NCBI RefSeq assembly: GCF_011305995.1
Contig: NZ_CP049911.1
Coordinates: forward strand, 1-64,000
DNA: 64,000 nt
DNA from: Diaphorobacter sp. HDW4A
GTDB lineage: Bacteria > Pseudomonadota > Gammaproteobacteria > Burkholderiales > Burkholderiaceae_C
Direction of reading: 5' to 3'
The notes below the pieces were generated by a model, which was not told the DNA's origin, did no database searches, and saw only the letters and a list, made by a program, of their open reading frames with translations. Positions 30,298 to 39,062 of the stretch are shown piece by piece. The stretch's first letter is position 1, and each line of letters opens with the position of its first letter. Made by a program: the position numbers and the translations under genes.

Positions 30298-30425
30298 GAT
30301 GCCTCCAAAGGTGAAAGTGTCAGGATGAAATCTATTACCCTTGGCAGCTTGTGTCAATAAATGCAAACTGTAATTCTATTCTGACGTAGTTTGCGCCCAG
30401 CATCTGACATCAGGTTAGGGTATAG
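30298..30425. other. Putative res site upstream of tnpR
   Basis: The region between tnpR and the outer-membrane factor gene contains several TGTCAG/CGTCAG/TGACA half-sites (around 30317, 30353, 30381 and 30405), the usual res sub-site motif of Tn21-type resolvases. The sites are spread over about 110 bases. Subsite limits cannot be fixed by eye. Confidence 0.55.
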
Positions 30426-30427
30426 CC

Positions 30428-31915
30428 TTAACTGACACCACCTCCCAGGGCCTGATATAAAGCAACACTATCGACTAGGCGTTGTGCCTGGGCCGCAACC
30501 ATATTGATCCGGATTGACTGTGCCTGTTGCTGCGCGATGAGCAGTTGCAGGTAGCTGGCCGCGCCCAGCCGGTATTGCCGCTCGACCGACTGCAAGGAGG
30601 CCTGTGCAGCCATATCAGCGGCAGCGAGGGCAGTCAAAGTTTGTGCATCGCTTTCCACCGCGCGCAGGGTGTCGGCGACGTTACGCAAAGACTCCAATAC
30701 GACGCTCTGGTAATTGGCTGCGGCGGCATCAAAAGCGGCGAGCGCCGCTCTTTTTTCAGCGGGTAGCCCTGGATTAAAAAGAGGCTGGGTGAGCTGCGCA
30801 ACCAGGCCCCACACTACCGAGCCACCACCGAACAGGGTACCGGTGGTCAGCGCTTGAGAGCCAAGGTTGGCGCTCAGGTTGATCTGTGGGTAGAGCTTGG
30901 CGACAGCCACACCATAGTCTGCATTGGCCGCATGCAACAGCGCCTCTGACGCCTGGATATCCGGTCGGCGGCGCACCAGTTCTGAGGGCACGACGAGCGG
31001 CATCTCGACGGGCAGAGTGAAATCGGCCAGAGTGAAGGCCGGGATGCCACCCGTGCCTGGGGCACGACCGGCTAGCACCGCCAGTAGATGTTCGGTTTGT
31101 TGCAGTTGTTTACGCAGCGCAGGCAGTTCTGCCCGCGTTTGCTCCGCCTGAGCTTGTAGGCTCAACGCTTCATCAGGTGAGGCCTGACCGATACGCACGC
31201 GTTCATGGGCTAGGCGCAGTTGCTCATCCTGCACGCGCAAAATGGCAGTAGTGGCTTCTAGTTGCGCGGCGAGGCGTGCTCGGGTAATGGCAGCGGTTGC
31301 CATGTTGCCGGCAAGGGCCAGGCGCGCAGCATTCAGTTCGAAGCGACGGTAGTCGGCGCGAGCAGCCAAGGCTTCGAGTGCGCGCCGGTTGCCGCCAGCC
31401 AGATCGAGGTTGTAATGCACGCCAACGCTGGCGTTGTAGAGGCTGAATTGACGTGCGTCTCCGCTCAACCCTTGGCTACTGGGACTCATTTGCTGGCGCT
31501 GAGATCCCAGTGCGACATCTACCTGTGGATATTGCGTCGAGCCCGCCTGTGCGGCAAGAAGCTCCTGCGCCTGTCGCAAATTGGCGCTGATGCTCGCCAG
31601 CGTCGGGCTGACATGGAAAGCTTCGTTGATCAGTCCGTCGAGTGTGGATGAACCCAAGCTTTGCCACCATTGCGTTTCGATCGGAAGCCCTTCGACTAGA
31701 CGTTGTGTTTCGCCGAACTGCGTGGGAGCGGACGCGGTTCTATCAGCCACCGGTGTTGCAGTGTAGCGAGCCACATCGGGTGCGGTGGGACGCTGAAAAT
31801 CAGGGCCGGCGGCGCAACCGGCCAGACCGGCGGTGACCAGACCAGCTACCAGGTAAGTTGCCGCAAGCCGTCTTTCGAGGCTGATGGGGCGCTGGCATGT
31901 TTTAGCGTGCTCCAT
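30428..31915 (-). CDS. Outer-membrane efflux lipoprotein (TolC/OprM/NodT family)
   Basis: 495 residues. The N-terminus has a lipoprotein signal with lipobox LAGC, and the mature part begins AAGPDFQRPTAPD, typical of NodT-type factors. Two OEP repeats follow (roughly residues 100-280 and 300-490), with the GxxxxPxINLSANLG and QPLFNPG motifs. It would form the outer-membrane channel of a tripartite exporter. Its start overlaps the cytochrome gene by 14 bases and the ABC ATPase gene lies upstream, so the genes form one operon. No periplasmic adaptor gene is in view; it may have lain upstream of the truncated permease. Confidence 0.92.
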   Translation of the reverse strand: MEHAKTCQRPISLERRLAATYLVAGLVTAGLAGCAAGPDFQRPTAPDVARYTATPVADRTASAPTQFGETQRLVEGLPIETQWWQSLGSSTLDGLINEAFHVSPTLASISANLRQAQELLAAQAGSTQYPQVDVALGSQRQQMSPSSQGLSGDARQFSLYNASVGVHYNLDLAGGNRRALEALAARADYRRFELNAARLALAGNMATAAITRARLAAQLEATTAILRVQDEQLRLAHERVRIGQASPDEALSLQAQAEQTRAELPALRKQLQQTEHLLAVLAGRAPGTGGIPAFTLADFTLPVEMPLVVPSELVRRRPDIQASEALLHAANADYGVAVAKLYPQINLSANLGSQALTTGTLFGGGSVVWGLVAQLTQPLFNPGLPAEKRAALAAFDAAAANYQSVVLESLRNVADTLRAVESDAQTLTALAAADMAAQASLQSVERQYRLGAASYLQLLIAQQQAQSIRINMVAAQAQRLVDSVALYQALGGGVS

Positions 31916-32375
31916 AAAAATGCTCCACGAAAGGTTTACGGAAAGCTTGGTGGCAGCCCAAGCAGCTTTCCTGCACGTGGGCGAATGATTGGATCACCGC
32001 CTTGCCGTCGCTGCTCGCAGCAGCCAGCTTCATGGCCAGCGCCGCCTCGTGAGTCTGCGCGTCAAAGTTTGTGAACTTGGTCGCATCAGCGCCGAGGTAA
32101 GCAAGGATGCGCATTTTTTCAGTAAGCGGTGGCTCGGGGTGTGCAGCAACTTTTGGGGCGAGCTGAACGACCTGAACCCATTCCTCCTGCGAAATCGCAC
32201 CGGTAATAGCCTGCATGTTGCGCCCGAGTTCCTGCATGATCTTGCGTAGCGCCAGTGGCTCAACCTGGGTAGCGTCACCAGCCCAAGCTGGCAACTGAAA
32301 ACCCCATAAAAGCAGGCAGGCCGTAACGGTCAGGGTGATAGTTCCAAATGCGTGGCTGTGTTTGCGGTGGGTCAT
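31902..32375 (-). CDS. Periplasmic c-type cytochrome (cytochrome c'-like)
   Basis: 157 residues from the ATG at 32375, which follows AGGAG by seven bases. There is a signal peptide (ITLTVTACLLLWGFQLPAWAG) and a predicted four-helix bundle. A single heme site close to the C-terminus (SCLGCHQAFRKPF) is the arrangement of cytochrome c'/c556. The gene sits inside an ABC efflux operon, an uncommon neighbour. It may shuttle electrons or bind NO or metal, but no role can be read from the sequence. Confidence 0.85.
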   Translation of the reverse strand: MTHRKHSHAFGTITLTVTACLLLWGFQLPAWAGDATQVEPLALRKIMQELGRNMQAITGAISQEEWVQVVQLAPKVAAHPEPPLTEKMRILAYLGADATKFTNFDAQTHEAALAMKLAAASSDGKAVIQSFAHVQESCLGCHQAFRKPFVEHFYGAR

Positions 32376-32403
32376 GAAATTCTCCTGTAATTCAATCGTT
32401 CTC

Positions 32404-33126
32404 TCATTCGAACTCCCGCCCTTCGCCAGCTTCCTCATGGGTCACACCGTCGCGGATGTGGTAGATGCGCTTGAAAGTGGGGATGATCTTTTCGTCATGG
32501 GTGACGACGATGATGGCGGTCTCGAACTTCCGAGCCATGTCATTGAGGATGCGGATTACAGCCATGGCGCGCTCACTGTCTAGTGGAGCTGTGGGCTCAT
32601 CAGCCAGGATCACCGGAGGGCGATTGACCAAACCTCGCGCAATGGCGACCCGTTGCTGCTCGCCACCGGAGAGTTGCGAGGGCATGGCGCGAGCCCGGTG
32701 TTGCACATCGAGCGCGGTGAGCAGTTCCAGTGCCTTCGCGCGCGACTCCCCATTCGCGACGCCTGCGAGCATCGGCAGTAGCGCCACGTTGTCGGTGACA
32801 TCGAGAAACGGAATCAGGTATGGTGCCTGGAAAACGAAACCGATCTTGTCGCGCCGCAAGGCGCGCAAGTCGCGGACTTTCCAGCCATCGTCGTAGATCA
32901 CTTCATCGCCCAGCGTCATGCGACCGGCGGTCGGATCAATCACCGCGCCCAGACATTTGAGCAGCGTGCTCTTGCCGGACCCGGAAGGGCCAATCAGGCC
33001 CACCACCTCGCCGGGTGCCACCTGCATGTCCACGCCTTTCAAGGCATTGACCGCGGTATCGCCCTCGCCATAACGTTTTCTCAAACCTTCGATGCGAATG
33101 CCTTTGCCACTCATCTCAACCTCCAA
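32404..33126 (-). CDS. ABC transporter ATP-binding protein (MacB/LolD type)
   Basis: 240 residues: Walker A GPSGSGKST at about 44, Q-loop VFQAPYLIPFLDV, signature LSGGEQQRVAIARGL, Walker B VILADEPTAPLD and H-loop VVTHDEK. The D-loop reads APLD instead of the common GALD/SALD. It is the motor partner of the downstream FtsX-like permease (overlapping by 11 bases) of the type-VII/MacB class, which drives export from the periplasm without passing substrate through the membrane. Confidence 0.92.
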   Translation of the reverse strand: MEVEMSGKGIRIEGLRKRYGEGDTAVNALKGVDMQVAPGEVVGLIGPSGSGKSTLLKCLGAVIDPTAGRMTLGDEVIYDDGWKVRDLRALRRDKIGFVFQAPYLIPFLDVTDNVALLPMLAGVANGESRAKALELLTALDVQHRARAMPSQLSGGEQQRVAIARGLVNRPPVILADEPTAPLDSERAMAVIRILNDMARKFETAIIVVTHDEKIIPTFKRIYHIRDGVTHEEAGEGREFE

Positions 33127-33728
33127 TGGCTTCGGCCGGGTCGACCTTGAGTGCCATGCGAATGGCGACGATGCTGGCTAGAACGCAGATCACGAGCACG
33201 GCGAAAAAACCGGCGATGGAGTCGAACGGCATCAGCAGTACGTACTTGGGAAACAGGGGCGCTGAGAAAGTGGCTGTGATCTTGCCGACCACGAAACCAA
33301 TCACGCCCAGGGCGAGCGCCTGCTGCATGATCATCGCGGCGATGGTTCGGTTGCGTGTGCCGATGAGCTTCAACACCGCGATCTCGCGGATTTTGTCCAT
33401 CGTCAGCGAATAGATGATGAAGGCAACGATGGCCGCGCTAACGATGGCCAGAATCACCAAGAACATGCCGATCTGCTTGGCCGACGTGGCGATCAACTTG
33501 CCGACGAGGATGTCTTCCATCTGTGCCCGTGTGTAGACCGTCAAACGTTTCCAGCGCCGGATGGATTCGGCAACCTCGTCCGGCGCATGACCAGGTTTCA
33601 GAGTGACCAGCACTGCATTGACGAACGCGTTGGTGCTCTGTGAAGCAATCACGGCATCCAGCAAACCAGTAACACCGGGTCGATTGAAGGCCGGGTTGGC
33701 TTCGGTGCGACGCCGGCTTTGCCAAATG
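33116..33728 (-). pseudogene. FtsX-family ABC permease, N-terminal half missing
   Basis: About 204 C-terminal codons of a MacB/FtsX-type permease: a piece of the periplasmic domain (NAFVNAVLVTLKPGHAPDEVAESIRRW), then three membrane segments (GMFLVILAIVSAAIVAFIIYSL; LALGVIGFVVGKITA; AGFFAVLVICVLASIVAIRMAL) and a DPAEAIGG tail. The first membrane segment and the rest of the periplasmic domain are replaced by copy C at 33729. The frame stays open across the IS end to a start at 33859, so a fusion with 44 element-encoded residues could be made. Confidence 0.88.
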
Positions 33729-36700
33729 GGGGTCCCCTCGTTTTCAGTGCAATAACTGGCGGTACGCAAACCCAGCACTGGCGCGGGGGTGGTGTTGGTA
33801 GATCGTTGATTCTGTTGGCTTTCCTGTTCACTTCTCAAACGGGTATCGTGGCCTCCCACTAATGGGGTTCACGATGCAGGACTGGCAAACGACGTTTTTG
33901 GGGATGCGTGAGCTGCCCCGCGATATCAGTGACTTCGAGATGAAGGCGTTTTTCACCTTCGATGGTGCAGAGCGCGAGGCAATCAATGCGCGCCGGGGTG
34001 ACGCCCACAAGCTCGGTCTGGCGCTGCATATCGGGTTTTTGCGCATGAGTGGCCGCCTGCTGTATGCCTTTCGGGTGGTTCCCGTCGCCCTGTGGCGCCA
34101 CTTGAGCGAGGAACTTGGCATTGCCACCCCTGATGTGGCTTCGCTGCGCACGCTGTACGGGCGGGAGAAGACACTGTTCGATCACCAGCAAGTAGCGTGC
34201 ACGGCCCTTGGTTTTCGGTGGATGAGCGAGCACCAACGCCGCTCCCTGGTGCGTGAACTGCGGGACGAAGTGGCCCGTTGCGCCGACCGCGATCAACTGC
34301 TCGGGAGGGCCCGCCAATGGCTGTACAAGAATAAGCTGGTGATCGTGCACGAGCGGGCCATCCGGACTTTGATTGCGAGCGCACTCACCCAGCTCGAAGC
34401 GGAGACAGGTGCTGCAATCGCCGCCAGCGTCGATCCGGCAACCCTTGATCGGTGGCGAACCTCGGTTGCAGAGCTGCGCCCAGATGGACAAACCCAACAA
34501 AGCTGGCTGTGGTCGGCGCCGGCCAAGCACTCAACCCGCCAAATCAGCGAGGTACTTGAACGCATCGATCTGCTGTACGAGCTGGACGTTCATAAACACC
34601 TGACCGACATCCCCGATCTCATCTTGCGCCGTTACGCGCGCCGACTAGTCTCTCGGCCGCCGTCTGCCGGCGCCAAGATCAAGGAACCCGCGCGCACCGT
34701 GGAGGTCGCCTGCTTTCTGCGGTATTGCCTGTTCACCACCACGGACCAGTTGATTTTGATGGTGCAGCGCCGGATTGCCGATCTGTGGCGCCAGACCGCT
34801 GCCGAGGTCCCCGCCACCGTCAACTGGGCGGCGATGTACAAAACGCTACTGGCCGAACTCGTGGCCTTGAGCGCCCAGGGCGCTGTGCCGGACGCCGAGC
34901 TGCGCGCACGGCTTGAAGCCTTGGTCATCGAAACCCAGAAACGCAAGCCACCCAGTCGGGCCTCCCTTGTGCGCGAAGGATTGATTGATGTCATTCGCCC
35001 CGTACGCTCACTGCTTGTGGCAATTGCAAAGCTTCCATGGCAAGCCACCGGAGAGCATCCCACCATCGACGCCCTGACGAAATTGAGCGCCTATTACGCC
35101 AGTAACATCAGAAAGTTGCCGGATGGCGTTGTCGCGCCAGGCCTGGGGAAGGTCTGGCAAGCCGCCATATCCAGCCCAGACCGGGAACGGGCGTTTCGGG
35201 CATTGGAGGTTGCCACCTTGTTTGCCCTGCGCCGCGCGGTGCGCAATGGATCGGTCTGGATCGAGCACAGCTTGAGTTTTAGGGGCCGTGCACGCCTGTT
35301 CTTCACGGACGAACGTTGGAAGGACGAGTCCAAGAAGCACTATGCCCGTCTGTCGCTGCCCGGCAAGGCGGCCACCTTTCTGAAGCCATTGTTGGCCAAG
35401 GTAACTGCAGGTGTCGATGCTGTGGCTGCGGCGGCACGCAGTGGCGTACTGCGCGTCGACGATGAACTCCACCTCTCAGTTTTACCCGCCGAAGACGAAG
35501 ACCCCGAAGTCACCAAGCTACGGGCGGCTTTGGATCACCGCATCGGCGAAGTGCAATTGCCTGAAGTGATTCTGGCCGTTGACGCCCAGGTGCGCTTCAG
35601 CTGGATCATGCTCGGCCGTGAACCACGGTCAACAGCGGAACTGCTGATGGTCTATGCCGGCATCATGGCCCACGGCACCAGTCTGACAGCCATCGAATGC
35701 GCGCGCATGATTCCGCAGTTGTCTGCCACCAGCATCCGCCAGGCCATGCGCTGGGCACGGGACGAACGCCGTCTGAGTCAGGCTTGCCAGGCGGTGCTGG
35801 AGTTTATGCAACGCCACCCGATCGCCACCACTTGGGGCCGTTCAGACCTGGCGTCTTCTGACATGATGAGCATGGAGACAACCAAGCGGGTATGGCAGGC
35901 CCGGCTTGATCCCCGGCGCAACACGCCCTCCATTGGCATCTACTCCCATGTACGCGACCGCTGGGGAATCTTTCACGCACAGCCCTTCGTGCTCAATGAG
36001 CGCCAAGCTGGCGTGGCCATTGAAGGCGTCATACGTCAGGAACGCCTTGAAACCAGCCAACTGGCGGTGGACACCCACGGCTACACCGATTTTGCGATGG
36101 CACTGGCCCGGTTGTTGGGCTTTGATCTTTGCCCGCGGTTGAAGGAATTGAAACAACGCCACCTGTTCGTGCCTCGCGGCGCCAAGGTGCCAGCCGAAAT
36201 AGCTGCGGTGTGCGAGGCCAATGTTGACGTTGCCCTGATCGAAAAGCATTGGGACAGCCTGGTGCATCTGGCGGCTTCGGTCATGAGTGGTCACGCCAGT
36301 GCGGTGGCAGCACTGGCGCGGTTTGGCTCTGCTGCCCAGGGTGACCCCATCTATGACGCTGGCGTGCAATTGGGACGTTTGCTGCGAACCGCGTTCCTTG
36401 CCGACTACTTTGTTAAGGACGCTTTCAGGAATGAATTGCGCCGGGTGCTCAACCGGGGGAGGCGGTCAACGCCCTCAAGCGCGCCATTTACACCGGCCGG
36501 ATCAGCCCGGCACAGGCCAAACGTGTGGACGAAATGCAGGCTGTGGCCGACGCGTTGAGTCTGCTGGCCAACATCGTCATGGCGTGGAACACGTCACAAA
36601 TGCAGGCTGTTCTGGATCGCTGGTCGAACCGCCGCCAGGCCATTCCGCCGGAACTGATCGGAAAAATTGCTCCCACCAGGCTGGAAAGCATCAACCTGCG

Positions 36701-36931
36701 AGGCGTGTTCCGCTTTCCTGTTGACCGTTATGCCGACCAAATCCTGCCCTCGCGGCAGGGAGCACCGATAACTGGCACCAACGGATGAAACCGATCACGG
36801 TTTGACGCCACGAATCCCGGATTTGAAGGTGAACAGGAAAGCCAACAGAATCAACGATCTACCAACACCACCCCCGCGCCAGTGCTGGGTTTGCGTACCG
36901 CCAGTTATTGCACTGAAAACGAGGGGACCCC
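33729..36931 (+). mobile_element. IS1071-like element, copy C
   Basis: 3203 bases with about 110-bp terminal inverted repeats beginning GGGGTCCCCTCGTTTTCAGT. It has a single tnpA and no resolvase. It is inverted relative to copy B and in direct orientation to copy D. The flanking bases are aaatg at the left and gacgt at the right, with no target duplication. It separates an FtsX fragment from a KfrA-like fragment. Confidence 0.88.
33862..36788 (+). pseudogene. tnpA: Tn3-family transposase (IS1071-like), frameshifted at the catalytic glutamate
   Basis: The first 865 or so codons are open and colinear with the intact copy A transposase, including SSDMMSMETT and the DTHGYTD motif. At 36455-36459 five Gs occur where six are needed for the NRGE motif, so the glutamate and the last about 110 residues are out of frame. 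Reading from 36525 to 36788 in the other frame recovers the normal C-terminus (ALSLLANIVMAWNTSQMQ). The predicted product ends at 36558 with a foreign 32-residue tail. Confidence 0.88.
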
Positions 36932-36934
36932 GAC

Positions 36935-37582
36935 GTGGCCGAGCAGAAATTGGCCCTTGTACTGGAAGCGACGGAACTGCAGTCCCGGCAAGAGCAGTTC
37001 GCTGCAGAAAAGCAGCGCTTTGCAGAACGCGCCTCGGCCCTCGAGTCAGCCATGTTCGCCAAAGACCAACAAATCCTCCAACTTGGACGTCAGCTGGAAG
37101 AGCTCAAGCACATGCTTCATGCCAAGACCGAGGAGGCGGAATTGCTGCGCTCGGATCTCTCCAAGCAGCGCATAGCAATGGATGCCATGCGTCAGTTCAC
37201 CCAGGTCAAGGACGAAGAGCACCGCAAGGAGCGTGAGCGCATCGAAGAGCGAGCAAAGACGCAGGAGCATCGCTTGTTGGCGGAAATCGACCGTGCTCGC
37301 CAAGCTACCAAATCGGCGGAGGCCCAGTTGGACGCTCAAGAGAAGCTGGTTGCAAAGCAATTCGCTGAATGCGATGAGCGAGCAAGGGTGCTTGACGACA
37401 AATTGCTTGTTACGCAAGAAGAAAAAGCCGTTGTTTTGAAGGATCTGTTGAAAGCCAACGCCCTGCTGCAGCGGCTGCAGTCAGAAGTCGTTGCCGTTCA
37501 AGGGGCTGAATTACATCAGCGCAATGGGAGGCTGCGGGCAAAAGCGCCCATCATTCCCCTGAAAAAACGCTTGAAAAAATGA
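36935..37582 (+). CDS. KfrA-like coiled-coil protein, probable 5'-truncated
   Basis: 215 residues from a GTG at 36935 just inside the break, almost entirely predicted coiled coil (repeats of EQ/RA/LE heptads such as SRQEQFAAEKQRFAERASALE). It ends in a basic tail, PLKKRLKK. This matches the C-terminal part of KfrA/TnpT-type DNA-binding proteins, whose N-terminal DNA-binding domain is missing here and was probably removed with copy C. Frames before 36935 are element DNA. TnpT (cointegrate resolution) is an alternative to a plasmid KfrA. Without the DNA-binding domain its function is doubtful. Confidence 0.6.
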   Translation: MAEQKLALVLEATELQSRQEQFAAEKQRFAERASALESAMFAKDQQILQLGRQLEELKHMLHAKTEEAELLRSDLSKQRIAMDAMRQFTQVKDEEHRKERERIEERAKTQEHRLLAEIDRARQATKSAEAQLDAQEKLVAKQFAECDERARVLDDKLLVTQEEKAVVLKDLLKANALLQRLQSEVVAVQGAELHQRNGRLRAKAPIIPLKKRLKK

Positions 37583-37642
37583 CTTTCATCAACGCTGTTC
37601 CATTGACTTGCGGTGATCTGTATGACGCACCGAGGCAGTTTC

Positions 37643-37671
37643 TTGTCATAGTCCCAAATTGGTACTAAAAT
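37643..37671 (+). promoter_or_regulatory. higBA promoter with overlapping operator
   Basis: A -35 TTGTCA (37643-37648) and a -10 TAAAAT (37666-37671) are 17 bases apart and sit just upstream of higB. Between them a 17-base near-palindrome (AGTCCCAAATTGGTACT, 37650-37666; one mismatched pair) covers the spacer. This is a typical place for HigA autoregulation. Confidence 0.65.
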
Positions 37672-37676
37672 ATCCC

Positions 37677-37982
37677 ATGCGAATCATCGCCCTGTCCACG
37701 TTGCGAGAATATTGGGAGCAACACCCCAAGGCCAAGGAGCCTCTGCAGGGCTGGTATGCCGAAGCCCTTCGCGCCAACTGGAAGACTCCGGCGGACATAA
37801 AGGCGCAGTATCGCAATGCCAGCTTTGTCGGTAACAACCGGGTGGTGTTCAACATCAAGGGCAACGATTACCGTCTGGTGGTGGCCGTCATGTACCGCGC
37901 AGGTGCCCTTTTTGTGAAGTTTGTCGGTACGCACAAAGAGTATGACCAGATCGACGTGACTATCGTGGAGCGCAAATCATGA
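37677..37982 (+). CDS. higB: HigB-type mRNA interferase toxin
   Basis: 101 residues from the ATG at 37677 (MRIIALSTLREYWEQHPKA); a start at 37659 in the same frame lies within the promoter dyad. The RelE/HigB fold shows NRVVFNIKGNDYRLVVAVMY and FVKFVGTHKEYDQI, with the HxxY (H..EYD) pair that makes the RNase site. It cuts mRNA at the ribosome. It overlaps higA by four bases (ATGA), so the toxin-first order is as in other higBA modules. Confidence 0.93.
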   Translation: MRIIALSTLREYWEQHPKAKEPLQGWYAEALRANWKTPADIKAQYRNASFVGNNRVVFNIKGNDYRLVVAVMYRAGALFVKFVGTHKEYDQIDVTIVERKS

Positions 37983-38365
37983 AGTATCAACTCCAACCCA
38001 TCCGCACCAACGCCGACTACAAGGCAGCTCTGAAAGCCGCCGAAGCCTTCTTTGATGCAGCAGCAGAACCCTCTCCCGGCAGCAACGAGGAGGCTGTGTT
38101 CGAGGCCCTGGTGACACTGATCGAAGCCTACGAGAAGAAGCACTACCCCATTGAGTTGCCGACCCCCATCGATGCCATCAAATTCAGGATGGAACAAGGC
38201 GGCATGACGGTCGCCGACATGGCTCCTTACATTGGGCCAAGCAACCGCGTCTACGAGGTCCTCAAGGGCACCCGAAAGCTCTCCGTGACAATGATCCGTC
38301 GTCTGATGACCTTGGGTATTCCAGCAGATGTTTTGATCGGTCAAGAACCACCCGCGCATGCCTGA
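37979..38365 (+). CDS. higA: HigA-type antitoxin, helix-turn-helix
   Basis: 128 residues. An N-terminal region likely to contact the toxin precedes a C-terminal Xre-type helix-turn-helix (MEQGGMTVADMAPYIGPSNRVYEVLKG). It ends LGIPADVLIGQEPPAHA. The product neutralises HigB and represses the operon through the palindrome at 37650-37666. The spacing to higB is a four-base overlap. Confidence 0.92.
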   Translation: MKYQLQPIRTNADYKAALKAAEAFFDAAAEPSPGSNEEAVFEALVTLIEAYEKKHYPIELPTPIDAIKFRMEQGGMTVADMAPYIGPSNRVYEVLKGTRKLSVTMIRRLMTLGIPADVLIGQEPPAHA

Positions 38366-38539
38366 TGCGCTTCCCGCCGCGTGTACCGCATAGTCTGTTG
38401 CCCCGTAGTTCCGTACACCGTCCTGTCGCTAGCTAGCCCCTACGGGTGCCCAGATTCTGCTGTCTGTGGACACCCTGGGGTAAGCGTCCGGGCACCCCAC
38501 CCTGATCTACCGCTGGAAGTCGCAGAGGTGGAGTGACCC

Positions 38540-38764
38540 CTACGTTTTGGAGCCGCAGCAAGCTTCGTCGCCACCGGCCTGGATTGGAGGGCACGGCACC
38601 GAACCGAACGAGCAGAACACACAACAATGGCCCGGTTTTGGGCGCAAGACCGTGTGGCAACTTTCGCACTCGTAGAACCATTGGCACGCGTCCGTCGGCA
38701 TTGTTTCGTTCTTGGCATGCCCACACTCAGGGCACGTCAGAACAGAGTCCAAGATCAAATCCAT
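38540..38764 (-). CDS. GDCCVxC-domain protein of the mer module
   Basis: 74 residues, rich in cysteine: CPECGHAK, CESCHTVL and the signature region PGHCCVFCSFGSVPCPP. The family name motif is GDCCVxC, and some members carry selenocysteine. Here the aspartate is a histidine and all positions are ordinary cysteines. The family occurs next to mercury genes and is thought to bind the metal. Its start codon overlaps the merP stop, and it is the last gene of the leftward mer transcript. Confidence 0.85.
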   Translation of the reverse strand: MDLILDSVLTCPECGHAKNETMPTDACQWFYECESCHTVLRPKPGHCCVFCSFGSVPCPPIQAGGDEACCGSKT

Positions 38765-39048
38765 TACGGCTTTGCCGGGGCAACAGATGACGGGAATCCA
38801 GCTTCCGTGGTGGCCTTGGTCAGCACGTCCACCTTGACCTTGGTGTCATCAAAGACCACCGTGGTCTCTCGTTTGGCCAGGTTGGATTTGACGCCAATGA
38901 CTCCGTCGATCTGGGTCAGTGCCTTCTTCACCGTGATGGGGCAAGTGGCACAACTCATGCCGGGCACCGACAGAGTGACGCTTTGTTGGGCAGCCCAGCC
39001 GGGCGTCAGCAGCAAGAGTGCTGCAGTGGTCATGATCAACCGCTTCAT
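38764..39048 (-). CDS. merP: Periplasmic mercury-binding protein
   Basis: 94 residues from the ATG at 39048, with a signal peptide (IMTTAALLLLTPGWAAQ) and the heavy-metal-associated motif GMSCATCPITVKKAL, where Cys-x-x-Cys binds Hg(II). It passes mercury to MerT. The merT stop lies 14 bases upstream and the GDCCVxC gene overlaps its end. Confidence 0.94.
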   Translation of the reverse strand: MKRLIMTTAALLLLTPGWAAQQSVTLSVPGMSCATCPITVKKALTQIDGVIGVKSNLAKRETTVVFDDTKVKVDVLTKATTEAGFPSSVAPAKP

Positions 39049-39062
39049 GTCGGAGCCTTTCA

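Larger units (their letters stand above)
26735..30425 (-). mobile_element. Tn21-subgroup Tn3-family transposon, one terminus visible
   Basis: The terminal repeat at 26735-26772 (GGGGTCGTCTCAGAAAACGG onward to CACGCTAAG) shares its inner 28 bases with the Tn21 inverted repeat. The transposase stop codon lies inside it. tnpA, tnpR and a res-like region follow. It starts one base after the chemoreceptor stop codon. The second terminus was not found between 30.4 kb and the end of the window, so the right limit given here is the end of the res region and not the true end. Confidence 0.85.

Noticed and set aside
19445..33728. Active composite transposon bounded by inverted copies B and C
   Set aside because: Copy B lacks one end and C lacks a catalytic glutamate. 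The outer 5-bp flanks do not match, so it is not a clean composite unit, although transposase in trans from copy A cannot be excluded.
33859..34530. 223-codon minus-strand frame inside copy C (also in copies B and D)
   Set aside because: Exact antisense of the transposase N-terminus, repeated in each copy because the element is repeated; not an independent gene.
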